From assembly GCA_946807835.1 (NCBI GenBank), contig OX327693.1, positions 9,379,501 to 9,443,500 on the forward strand: a stretch of DNA of 64,000 nt, in the 5' to 3' direction. The position numbers and the translations under genes are program-made. The notes under the pieces were generated by a model. It was not told the origin of the DNA and did not search any database. It worked only from the letters and a program-made list of their open reading frames with translations. The DNA comes from Ailanthus altissimus. Lineage: Eukaryota; Streptophyta; Magnoliopsida; Sapindales; Simaroubaceae. Shown here in pieces: positions 35,438-46,918 of this stretch; the first letter of the stretch is position 1; every line of letters starts with the position of its first letter.

Positions 35438-37478
35438 TGTTAGGGTTGGTGCTTACGTGCCATCTCTGAATTTATATATACTTGTGTACTTATACAAATG
35501 TACATTCTTATTAAATCGATAATACCCATTTATATGGTATTATGCATATAACGTTGCAGACATTATAGATCTGAAGGAGTTCGGATCAGATCTAAAGAGT
35601 TTAGATAATGGCTCATGGTTAGCCACATTGAGACATATAATTGCTAAATATTAGCACATCTAAGTGTTAGCTGGTTATAATATTCAGTAGATCCAAGAGT
35701 TGGAGCCTTGTCTGTAATGGGACATAGACTTGGGAATATACTAGTAACTGCATAGTTACAAAAGTTGCAATCGAGTGCCAGGAAATGCATGTTGCACAAG
35801 TATGTTCTCGAATAATTGTCCCTGATCTATTTCTGTCGATGCGGGTCTGTCGGTAGATACCTTTATATATATATATCGGCATATGTCGTACCTATAGTGT
35901 ATAAATGATTGTTCTTAACTGACTGTGAGCTTAAAGCTAATATTGACATATAGGTATCCAGTTAGGACTGGATATGGGACAGACTCATGAGGGTCTCTGA
36001 TAGACATTCAATGTAAGCCGTCAACAAAGGGTCCTCTCGAGTTGAGCAGTATACGTGGTCCTTTGACCTGAGTGTCACGGTGGGCTTGTAAGTGATCCAC
36101 CATACTTTGATTCCACGCATGTCACAAACCTTTCATGGTGTGACCGTTGGGTGTCGCTGGGTATGACCCGATGTTTATGGAGTCCGGTGCGTATAGATAT
36201 AGGATCTATTAGCTCCCATATGGAGTTTGATATCCAGATGCTTCGAGACTGTATCTCAGAAAGTCTTGTGGCCATAAGCAATCATCATGGAAAAGAGTTC
36301 CGCCAGGGTGAAACAATATGGCAAAAGAGTTTGCGCATATTGTTCAATGAGATATAAGTTTGGAGATAGGATATGGATGAGCACTAAGGGATTTGACGGT
36401 GATAATTTATATCCCCGCACATCCAGGATATCATAATGGAAAGACTATACGTATGTGTTGTAACCTCAGCTTGTATGGTTCAATGCGCTGGTTTGTATAT
36501 CCATGACTTGTGTGTGAGGCATTGCTCACGAATTTATAGAATAGTTTCATTTGACGAATCGGGCGTAGGACCTAGGGAGTCCCATGATATGGAGTGTACT
36601 CGTTGTGCATTGGGGCAGCGTGCCAGATTAAATTGTTTAATACAGCAATATTTAGCACTACCATGAGAATGCGTGCGTATCTGTATTTAAGTGTTAAATA
36701 CAATAATTAGTTAATAATAATAATTTACTAGTTTTATTAAGACACATAACGTATTGTGGACCTTCAGTTGAGTTTACCCAAATGTGAAATTTGGTGGGAT
36801 CCACTAGGAGGTAAACTTGATAACTATTCATGAGGGGCAAAATGGTCATTTCTTATTTTAATTATTTAATTGTTAAATAATCAAATATCTTTCCTTTTAT
36901 ATTATATTATTATTATTTATATTATATATATTATATTATATTATATTATATTATATATATAAAAAGAAAGAAAGAGTGAGTGAGAGATGAGAAATTTGGC
37001 CGAGAGAGAGGGGGAGAAGAAATGGAGAGAAAGAGAAGGAAGAAAGAAAGAAGAAGAAGAAAAAAAGGGGAGGAAAAATGAAATTTTTTTATTTTTCTCT
37101 ATGCTTCCAATTGGAACAATTACGAATTGCTTCAAACTCTCCGTTTCTTATCCTTTTGGAAAAAATGATATAAACACACTCCTGACCATTTTGAGGATTA
37201 AAAGTTAATTCCGGGCTGAATATAGAGCTTCTGTTCTAGCTCACCAAGCCCACTGAGTTGGTGACTAGAACTGCACGCGTGTTGGTCTCCATGTGGACTC
37301 TAGATCCACGTGTATAACGTTACACGTTTTGGTAAATTCTCTAGCCTATTAATATATTAATGTGATTAATATATTTATTTATTGTGTTTATTGTAAAATT
37401 TATACATTTTCGCTGCGTTAAGCAATAAACACAATTGCACATGCATACATCCACACGTGCCTAAGATCCGCCAATACA
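35438..37478 (+). mobile_element. Long LTR (copy B) inserted in the Mutator-like transposase
   Basis: Begins TGTTAGGGTTGGTGCTTACG and ends CCGCCAATACA. It is flanked by GTTAT (35,433 to 35,437) and ATTAT (37,479 to 37,483), a 4-of-5 target duplication. It is homologous to LTR copy A at 10,756. The two MuDR fragments on either side join in sense, which supports the borders. No gag or pol accompanies it, so it is a solo LTR of 2,041 bp. It contains a TA-rich block (about 36,900 to 36,960) followed by an unbroken purine-rich block. Confidence 0.8.
36960..37080 (+). repeat. Purine-rich (GA) tract of about 120 bp in LTR copy B
   Basis: Almost only A and G, including runs of GAGA, GAAAGA and AAGAAG, directly after a TATTATATTATA stretch. 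Copy A has a weaker equivalent near 12,440 to 12,560. It translates into long charged peptides on the plus strand, which I regard as a by-product. Confidence 0.75.
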
Positions 37479-37884
37479 ATTATTTTTCAACAAGAAAGTA
37501 ATATACGATGCTCTTAGTATACATACATTGAACAATAATTGGAGCTTTAAAGTATTCAAGTTTACAAAAGATCGGTTTAAGGCAAAATTTGATAATGAAA
37601 GGCATATGTGGCGATTTTGTATCGTGTCCATAAATGTTCAAAAATATTTTATTGTGCAAAAAATTAACAAGACTCATATCAGTTGGATTGACTGCGTGAT
37701 GATCATCGTCAAATAAAAAAATGGAATAATTGCTTAATTGATAACGAATAAATTTGCATATGTTAATAAACTTTATAGACCAAATGATATTTTGGTCGAT
37801 ATACGGGAGTAATATGGTGTGAATTTAACATATATGACAGGTTATCGAGATAAAGAGCATGAAAAGAAGTTGATAACCGATACT
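37479..37884 (+). pseudogene. Mutator-like transposase, MuDR DNA-binding fragment
   Basis: The plus strand reads FFNKKVIYDALSIH, then NWSFKVFKFTKDRFKAKF, MWRFCIVSINVQKYFIV and THI, which follows the plant MuDR zinc-finger domain. Two of the expected cysteines are lost, reading KFDNERHMWRF. After a frame change it continues with NKFAYVNKLYRPNDILVDIR, a stop, then YGVNLTYMTGYR, matching the next conserved part of MuDR (P..I...I...YGV.I.Y..A). It is then cut by a second LTR insertion at 37,885. Confidence 0.78.
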
Positions 37885-39140
37885 TGATTGGTGTTATATA
37901 GCTTAGCATAAGAGCGCACTATCATATCAAGTAATATATGAGTTAAGTACAGATATCATTCTCACAGAAACTGTATAATCTAATTCTTTAATCAATTACT
38001 AAAATTATGTCTACTTAATTTTTATTTAGAGAAATCTAAAGTCTGAAACTTAATTAATTAACCTAATTCTATCAAATTAAACTAAACCTAAATAGCAAAT
38101 AAATAAAGAGATAAATTCACTAACTGATAATAATATAGGGTTTAAACTTATCTCTTAGTATTTTATTGGATTCATTAACCTTCTTAGTTAATCCCTTAAT
38201 ACAAATTGATTGGCTTAGACACTAATCTCATCACAAGCTTCTGTCAATGGTCAAGTGATTATATTACTCATTCTAACAACTACTTATATGTTTATATCAA
38301 TCAGAATAGAATGTAATTCATTAATACCAAGTCTAAATCACACTATACATGCCATTTAGGTATATGTCTATCATACATAGAACTCATAGTTGTTACCCTA
38401 TGATCATGCATTAAACTATCATAGGCTAATCACATGAATCCATTTGTTAAGTTTATCATAGTTTCTAAATCATTCATAATATTTGTTAGATATAAGGAAA
38501 GAATTAAACATAAGATAAAATGAATCAATTGTATGTATTAAGTTCATATACTAAGAATTAACAAAATTCAACTACATACTAAGTTCAAAAGTCTAACTCT
38601 AAAAGTAAAAACTTAGGTCATGGTGAATAAAGAGTTCTAAAGCTTATCAAGAATAGTATCATAAAAATCATAGAAAACTAAAAAGATAAAGAGTTGAAAA
38701 GATAAACTATTTTTTTTTTCAGTCTTCAATCTTCTTGATCCTAAAAAATTACTCTTTTTCTCTCTTCTTCTCTTTCCTCTTAATTTTTGAATTAGGCTTT
38801 TTGATCTTCTATTTATAGGTCCGTGTCTTTAAATTAGAATAAAATATCAAAACAAGTTAGATTAAAATTACTATTTATGTAGTGTTACAGCACTGTACAA
38901 TATTTTGAGCGCAGTTTATAGGCACTATGGCGCCAATACTATAGCAAATTACTGTAACTAGTACTGTGGCTAGTTTGATGCTTTTGGCTTATTTTTATTA
39001 GATTTTCATCCCTATTTACTCCATTGACTTCAAACGTACAAAATAACAATAAAGCACATAAAAAGTTAAATAATCTTAATTTCAATGAATAAATATTAAG
39101 CTTGGAATATGAAAATGTTAGACCTAATTAACACTTATCA
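37885..39140 (-). mobile_element. Solo LTR (copy 2) inserted in the Mutator-like transposase
   Basis: Ends TG...ACACTTATCA, with ATACT before and GTACT after (4 of 5). The borders fall between two consecutive parts of the transposase. It is related to the solo LTR at 20,563, sharing CAAGTAATATATG near the start and a similar last 150 bp. Its GC-rich module is reduced to GAGCGCAGTTTATAGGC and ACTATGGCGCC near 38,908 to 38,935. CTGTA-type words follow. Confidence 0.76.
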
Positions 39141-40371
39141 GTACTGCTTAGGACTTATTCAGACAACTTTTGTCTTATTATTATATGTAGAAAACAAGAA
39201 TGCAAGTACTGCCACTCATTTGAAGACTGATGATAGTAAACACTTCCTGTATTTTTTTTTATAGCATTAGGTCTTTGTATTTAGGATTTTCACACATTTA
39301 TTAGATCGGTGATTATTGTGGACGATAATTCTTGAAAGGTCATTATCTAAGTTATATGTTTGAAACTGTTTGTAAGAATGAAAATAATAAGATTTTTTCA
39401 GTGGCATGAGGTATTGTTGATTATGAGAATGTTGTATTTTGAGAGTGGTTTATAGACAAATTATAGGGTGTTATTGGTGATGTCAATGATATAGTTTTCA
39501 TATCAAATTGACAAGCAAGCATTAAGAAGACTATCAAGAAAGTAATTCTAAATGCATACCATAAGGTATGTATTTACCACTTTGAGGGAAATCTGATCAC
39601 AAAGCTCTAGATTCTAACTAGAAAAAAGAAGACAGACAGATTCTTAGCCACATATTTTCATGTTATAAAAGTATATTGGTTGTTGATTTTCAAAACCAAA
39701 TGAATAACATGCGAGGCATGAAACCTGAGGCAATACAGTATATAGAGAATGAGATTGGCTGCACCAAGTAGGTCAGATTAGTGGGTGCATTTAAAAGGTA
39801 TGATATTATAATCACTAATATTGTAGAGAGTATCAATGCAATAGCAAAACAGTCGGGTACCACACCCATAATTACACTAATTGAATAGATACGAGAGTTA
39901 ACACATATTTGGTTTTATAATAGGAGAGAGGCCACACAAAAAATGACCACTCACTTAATCACTTGGGCTGACAATAAGGTATGGAAGCACAATGATCGGC
40001 ATTTGAGAATGGCAATCAATCTAGTCGGCAATTGCAAGTTTATTGTGAGGGAAGACAGTAGAAACGAGATAGTCAATATAGCCACAAAGACATACAGTTG
40101 TAAGAAGTTTGACTTTCGTCAATTGCCATATGTCTATGTAATTTTCATGTACAGACATGACAAGTTACAATATCTCGGTCTTTGTTTATACTATTACACA
40201 GTTGTGACTTTATTGACTGCATATAGAGACTCAATAAATCATGTTGACCATTCATCGAATTGGATTATTCTAGACATGTACAAAATTTATAGATACAGTC
40301 GTCAATTGCATATAGACAGTAGGGAAAGCATAGAGAGAAACTTATACCATTCCAATGAGAGGAGTCTTTGA
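39141..40371 (+). pseudogene. Mutator-like transposase, catalytic and SWIM region
   Basis: The plus-strand text includes RSVIIVDDNS, a stop, KGHYLSYMFETVCKNEN (about 39,300 to 39,385), matching the iDGT.LKG region with the first catalytic Asp. WFIDKL and GDVNDIVFISN lead to QASIKKTIKKVILNAYHKVC (about 39,510 to 39,570), matching the second catalytic region, where Asp is replaced by Asn. IYHFEGNLITK follows. From 39,943 an open stretch of 142 codons holds TTHLITWADNKVWKH and the SWIM-like region TYSCKKFDFRQLPYVYVIF, in which the second cysteine and the histidine are missing. Multiple stops show it is dead. Confidence 0.82.
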
Positions 40372-40789
40372 AGAATGCATGTAGTAGGTACAAATAATAC
40401 GAACACAACCAATAAACATGTTAAAACCCTACTGCAATTGCTAGTTAAAGATGATATCTCATTTGATTGATTTCTTTTTTTATATATATTTTTTTGTGAT
40501 TTGTAAATGGTATAAGAAACATGTAATTGAAACTGATGTATTTTCTCCAAATATATTTATTATAATTATAGTTTTATCAAAATTTCAACAATATCTCCTA
40601 TATATTTTTGACATTTTTCCAAACCTACAATGAAAACATTACACTACAAATTGATTGACGACACAAATCAACTTAAGAAAGCTACATCACAATATCAATA
40701 ATACATCAATGTCAGTGCATTATTGCATCTCATTACACTATAAATCAATAACTTTGAAAAATGGTATGGTCTCAGGCCCAAAATCTAAA

Positions 40790-41110
40790 CTACGTCTTAA
40801 CATTAAAAAAATCTATGAACTTACAAGTGTACACCCATAATCATCATTCCTAACCCTTTGTTGAGGCACTTCATCCTTTAACCGTACGATACTATAGGAC
40901 GACAAATCCTGAGCCATGTCACTCCTCGCAGCAAAAAACTGGGTCTGATGGAGATATAATGTCATCATCTTGCACAAGCATTCTAGATGTCCCTCAATAT
41001 GTCTATTAGCATGTCCTATAATGCTGGAGTCGTATACAGTAACTTATTACTATAGACAATTGACTTCAACTGCAACCTAGTGCTCGTCTCGATAATTAAT
41101 AAGAATATAC
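40790..41110 (-). pseudogene. Ulp1-like (C48) protease remnant beside the Mutator-like transposase
   Basis: The minus strand reads EH-stop-VAVEVNCL (His codon at 41,082 to 41,080), then VTVYDSSIIGHANRHIEGHL, LYLHQTQFFAARSDMAQDL and VPQQRVRNDDYGCTLVSS down to about 40,795. This is the order of the Ulp1 catalytic core: His-Trp, Asp in YDS, then the P.Q...DCG motif. The Trp after His is now a stop, and the catalytic Cys codon TGT has become TAT (Tyr). It is convergent with the transposase (plus strand) and about 420 bp from its end. This is the arrangement expected if the Mutator-like element carried a protease gene, and it is related to the remnant at 2,395 to 4,940. Confidence 0.75.
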
Positions 41111-42460
41111 ACTTGAAATAACAAATAAATAAACATGAATTAAAATTATGCAATGGCTCGACATAAAAGTATATATATATGTAAAACTGTACATACCTTA
41201 TCAACATAGACTTAAGGCTTACAGCTATACAAGTGTTCTTTGTCTCCTCTTGCATATTGTAATAGTTTAAGGTCTCAATTTCTCAAATAATACACAAACC
41301 TCTAATGTTTTAAATTATAAAAAATATTAACAAAGTTTTTTTTTTTAATATTGGAAGGGTATTTGAATTTGGGATCTCCACTAGGAATTTTATTCTCTAT
41401 TTTTGAAGCAAAAAATAAATAAATAAACTCCTAATATTTTTAGTTATAAAAAATATTAACCAAGTTATTTTTTACATTGAAAAGTGGATTTGTATTCAAA
41501 ATCTCCACTAAAACAAAGGTAGATTTACTATTAGTTCTTTATTCTTTATCATTGGCATGTTAACACAAGTATAATACTAACAAAGTTTGCTAATAATTAT
41601 TAAATTAATCTTTTATAAATTATTTTATTTTAATTAAATTTAAATTTGTCATTTATATTAATTATTTGAAAGCTTTAAAATGAATTAATTATTCTTATAA
41701 TAATGAACTATATTGATTCTCAAGTTCATATTATAAGAATACACAATATATGGTAAAGATATTTTATTTATTTTAATATAGACACGGTTATTCTAAATGG
41801 TCAAAATACAAAATGAATTATTATTATATTTTGAAAATATATTATTACGAGAAGAAAGCAAAGCTTTTAATATTTGATGTTTTTAAAAATATTTACATTA
41901 ATTTTTTTAATTATTATTATAACTTGTTGGATAAGTATGTACCTTTAAAAAAAAAAGTTAGAATGCTTCTTTAAATTAATTCTATTAAAATGGTTAACAT
42001 ATGTCTAGCATAATAAATTATTTCAACATTACATATTTATGGTAAAGACATTTCAATTGCTTTAATTAATAAGCCTATGTTAACATGTGAAGGTGAATAA
42101 CATATATTAAAATAGTAAAAATAAAATGAAAAAAAGACTAAAGCATATATCAATCATGTTAAAGGAGAAATACTATAATAAAATAAATTTACATATTAAA
42201 AATTGGTAAAAAGAGTAATAAATAGAAAACAAATTTAAATTTGTTGTAAAAAAAAAATATTGTAGTACCACAAGTAATAAAAAAAATTGCATATATACAT
42301 ATGCAAAATAATACAAACAGTTTGTTAGTTTATTGCAATAAGTGTTATTATTTTAGAATTATGTGATTTAATTAAACAAATTAAGTAAAAAATAACAAAA
42401 AGTACATAATAATCAAGGCAGTTAATGCTAAAATTTAGTAAATGCTATCATCAAATTGAG
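41111..42460. other. AT-rich DNA, nothing recognised
   Basis: Very AT-rich. Two similar segments near 41,270 to 41,370 and 41,395 to 41,500 share words like CTAATGTTTTAAATTATAAAAAATATTAAC. No coding sequence was found. Confidence 0.45.
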
Positions 42461-42479
42461 TTCTAAATGTAATCTAATA

Positions 42480-43930
42480 ACATATTTTTCGCAAAATCAC
42501 CAATTTATAAACACAAGTCCCCAAGTCATAATATAAAGTAACAAAGTTAGTGCTTTAGAAATTTAAAATATTAACCTACTAAAATTATTCTTATTTTTAT
42601 CCAATAAAGCAATACTTTAATAGAGTTACAATAAACCTAAATTTACAAATGCAAATAAACTAAAATATCACAACTAAACAAATTTTAAAAATCACAAGAT
42701 AGAGAAAGCCTATGATTATAACTATTCCTCAATATATCTTTTTATCATTTTAATATTAAAATCTCATTATCCTTTTAATATTAAAATCCTTCAATCTTAT
42801 TATTGGTAAAGACACTAATGTATTCACAAGCCTCTCTCAAGGTTAGGTAAGTATATCTCAATTCACCAGATACCTATATCTCTATGACAATTGTAATAAA
42901 TCAAGATTTATTCAGAACAAGTCATATTGACCATATATGTCAATTCAGTATATTTCTATTCCAAGTTGAAGCTTGTAAATTTCTCAACAATCATGCATCA
43001 AATTATTGAGATTTAAATACAATAATGCCTCTCTCTCGAGTTTATCAAAGTATTCCTAATTCAATCACAATATTGATTAGATATAATGAAGAATTAAGAA
43101 CAAATAATTTGAATAATAAAAAATTGAGTTCAATAAATATTTAAAACAAATTCAACAATTAAACATATATATTGAATGCAAGTAATTACCCTAAAAAATA
43201 AATTTAGTTCATGATCACAAGAGAATTATGCGAAAAAATAAAATAAACATGGTACAACCAAAAACAAACCAATATAAACGTCAATTCGTAGTTCGTTGAT
43301 ACGCCAATGATTCACTAATAATCTCTTGCTTTTTTTGATATTCTCTCTCTAAATTGTTTTAATTATGTTCTAATTGCTCTTTTAGATCTAAAGTGCCCTA
43401 AATTATGTCTCTCTTCTTCTTTTAGAGGTTAGGACGGGTAACCTTTATATAGGGATTGATTAGAGTCTTAGAGTTGTCTCCATCCGTCAAATCGTTGAGC
43501 AACTGCCTTTTATTCCACCACTGCAATGCTTCTCCTTAATCGCCGCAGCGATAATCTATCGCTGCAGCGCTATCTATTTATTGCTACGACGCTTTTGCAA
43601 CTAAATCAGGGTTCCTTGAATACTTACATTGCTAGGGCGAACATCATTTTTCGTTGTAGTGATTTTGGCTTAGGAATTGCCACTATAGTGACAAGTACTT
43701 TATCGCTGGGGCGATGACTCAACAATTTTAATTTCTTTACATTTTAGTCCCTATATTTTGCTACAGTTCTCAAAATTTGTAATTTTGCTATAATTTCTTC
43801 AATTTGCATCTATTTAGGTCTAAATGTTACAAAATAAACATTTAAGCACATAAATAGCCATCTATCTCATAAAAATAGATAATTTTTAAGTAAAATAGGA
43901 ATAAAATATATGACAATTATACCCTTATCA
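42480..43930 (-). mobile_element. Diverged LTR (copy 4) of the solo-LTR family
   Basis: The right border ...ATACCCTTATCA at 43,930 matches the family end, and the last 200 bp align in sense with copy 1. A TATA-like CCCTATATAAAGG lies on the minus strand at about 43,444 to 43,456. A cluster of GC-rich units (ATCGCTGCAGCGCTATC, ATCGCTGGGGCGATG) lies at 43,530 to 43,715, upstream in that direction. The left border is estimated; I saw no clear target duplication. The Gypsy pol remnant begins directly at its right edge, so it is probably inserted in that element. Confidence 0.65.
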
Positions 43931-44425
43931 CAGCAAAGAAGTCTGGGTAACTGGTGTACCATGGGCCTATATGACCACGCCTAAGTAACTACCCTTAGAA
44001 GGACCTCCCTTGCTCTTTCTTTTGGATTTGAGACGATCATACTAGCTGAGCTCGAAGAGCCCACACACAAAGTTGCAAACTTCAACGAGGATGCAAAACA
44101 TTAGTTTAGTTATAGCTAATGTAGATCTCTTAAAAGAAGTGTGAGACTCGGTAGCCATCAAAGTAGCATGTTACAAACAACAGATAGCTAAGCTATATAA
44201 CAAAAAGGTCAGGCCGAGACAATTTAAGAAAGATGGCCTAATCTTCCACAGTATGAACCTAAACACTAAAAGGTCTTTGGATAGAGTCTTGGGCCCTAAT
44301 TGTGAGGGCCTTTATCGTGTGGATAGGATGATCAAGCCAGGAACTTACAAGTTAACTCACCTAGATGGCAAACAAGTGAAGCATCCGTAGAATGCAACTC
44401 AGCTTTGTGAGTACTACCAATGAGT
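43931..44425 (+). pseudogene. Ty3/Gypsy pol, C-terminal end of integrase
   Basis: Plus-strand fragments in changing frames follow the end of plant Gypsy integrases. VANFNEDAK is near 44,070. KQQIAKLYNKKVRPRQFKKD comes near 44,178 to 44,237, LGPNCEGLYRVDRMIKPGTY near 44,291 to 44,350, and KLTHLDGKQVKHP, a stop, NATQLCEYYQ runs to 44,421. The usual text here is GPNWEGPY.V...I.PGTY.L.D..G....HPWN...L..YY, so Trp has been lost twice. The match best fits Tat/Athila-type elements. The upstream part of pol is absent. Confidence 0.85.
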
Positions 44426-45900
44426 GGTAAACATTTATATTCTCTATTCAGTTGCTTTTAAAAGTTTTTGTCAGTTGCTATCTCCTACTCTTGCTCGGAG
44501 CTCAGATACACTTCCACCAAACTTAGTTGTTTGTGTGAATTCCAAGAAGTTCTGGTAGACAGAGTAGAGGACTTGTTTCCACCTACTTAATATATACCAG
44601 GATATTAAGACTATATTAACTATGCTCTTATTGTTCGCCAATGAAATGAAAGATGTTCTCCAACTATGTTCTTGTGTCTCCAATGATTGTTAGGCTATTA
44701 TGTGCCCCTTGCATCCCTGAGCCGTCCTACCTTTATAGGGTCAGAAAGGGTGAGGACTGCTCAGGTCTCGATCTAAAAGCGAGTAGTGAATCGCTGGAGT
44801 AAAATATTTTCTCTACCTGTTCTTTGTGTGTATACCAAGAGCAAAATCTTAGAGATCACGCCTATGTGAAAAGGCCTTAAAGATCTACTCAGTAGGGTTA
44901 TATTGAGACCTCAAGCAACCTGTGTAGGAAGAATGATTACCATATGGAAAGAGGGAATGACCCAATTATAGGGCCCAGAAGTACAACACGGTGAGCTATA
45001 CTTATAAAAAAGTAAGTGAATAACTCTTCATTTATCGCTATAAGAATACATGTTATACTCCTCGTTTCATATCCTTTATATATGGCCATATGCAAAGAAG
45101 AAGCACAATCTTCTCAAACCTTACTGGTTGTGTTCGAGAGTGAAGGGTTACGAATTAAGCCTAAATTGAACTGGCCACATAAAATTTCCCTTCGCAGTAC
45201 TAAGTTGAGAACTAAAGTAAGGCACTCATTAACTGTTTACGGAGGAAGTAGTCAAGGAGAATCAAAGCACAGTGGAAACACGCTAAACTTCAAAGGTACG
45301 AATACTTGATGCTGCTTTTATCTCCATGCATTGTGTTTCCCTCCCCAATACCTTGCTTACGAAAGCCAAGTTATCAAAGCCTTCTTAACGACAACCATAA
45401 AAAGTGTCCAAGGAAGCTAAATCAAGTAATTGTAGCAATCAACACTAGATTTAAGTTCATTGTGATATTTGAGAAAACCCCTAGTTTAGAGTAATAAGGG
45501 ACTTAGTGCACCAAACAGATAATTATCCTCCTACATGCTATGCTAGTAAAATCAAAACATACTATATTTACATAAAAGTAATAGCCAAACACATGACAAT
45601 ATATTTGTCGAAACTAGAAACAAAATATACTAAAATTCACCTTATGCAAATATTACATGCACTAACTACGTTGGTTAGTTAAACAGCTCAAGCCCGAGGA
45701 GCCCAAGAGCTAAGGGCTACTCAGTAGCCCAGACCTACAAAAACACTTATTAACACAGTTCACCATAAAGCATTTAAAACCTAAAAACACATCCAAATGC
45801 AGTATCCAAGTTCAAGAGTTAATTAAATACAATCATCCCAAAAAAAAGTTCAACAAAAAATAATTAAGTTTATAGACCCAGCAGGAGATAAGAGTAATAG
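44426..45900 (+). other. 3' non-coding part of the Gypsy element
   Basis: Follows the stop of pol and carries no recognisable coding sequence on either strand. It resembles the long untranslated region found between pol and the 3' LTR in Tat-lineage elements. No polypurine tract or LTR border could be set here. Confidence 0.45.
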
Positions 45901-46918
45901 GGAAGACTTAAGCTCAATAGATCACGACCAAATGAGTTGTTGAGATAAGCGCTTGGTCACCACTATCACCATTACCATCATCGCCATCTTCACCTCCCTT
46001 GCGATGCTAGGTAGTAAGGTTTGTGGGGACGTCAACTTTAAAGGGATCCTTGGCTGACTTCTTCTTGCTGGGAAATATGACTAGTTAAGGCTTTCACAAT
46101 GCCACCCTCCTTCTTTATAGCTGAGGCAATAACAACATATGCTCCAAGTGTCAGGAAATTAAAGTCTAGCTCAAGGACAGCATCCAATTCCACTTGGCGA
46201 GCATGACTTAGAGCTTTTTGAGCTGCCTCATTGAGCCTCTGCTCTAACAGATCCACAACGTTATTCAACTCATTGTTGGACAACTTTAAAACCTCATTCT
46301 CTTATCTGGTCTACGACATCTCTCCTTTCAACCTAGCAAGCTGGTTGGCTATCTGAGCAAGCTTTAGCTTATGCTTGTCGATCTTGCCCCTCAGCACCTC
46401 CTCAGTCTCTCTCGAGGCTACTCACAGTGTATCCAGATCTTTCATAGCCCTCATAGTCTTCTCTAGTGCCCCCCTGTGCTCCTCTAAGGTAAAGGCAACT
46501 TACAACCAACAAGTAAGTCAGATGAAGCTGAGGCACCATAGAATAAGATTCAGAATTCAACAAGAAAGATGGAGTAATATACCTCGTAAGCTTAGCTAAT
46601 GGCCCTAAACACAACACTCAGTAAATCCTGTTGTAAGATTGACCCATCTAGCTTAAAAGGTAGTGCTTCTTGGGCATACTGCAGATGAGGCAATAGGTAT
46701 CTTGCTTTCTTTTTAAATTGAGAGCCTAGGTCATCCGAGCGTAGCGGGCTCACAAAGGCTTAGCTAGCTTCAAGCAACTTTTTTTTTTTTAAACACAAAA
46801 GGACCAACATCGGAGGAGTAGTAGGGCTTCCCCTAGTAAGGGAACTAGAACCATGGGGCAGAATAGGATTGTTGAGGTCTCTCGTCAAGTCCTTCATCTA
46901 GTTATCAGTGATGTATGC

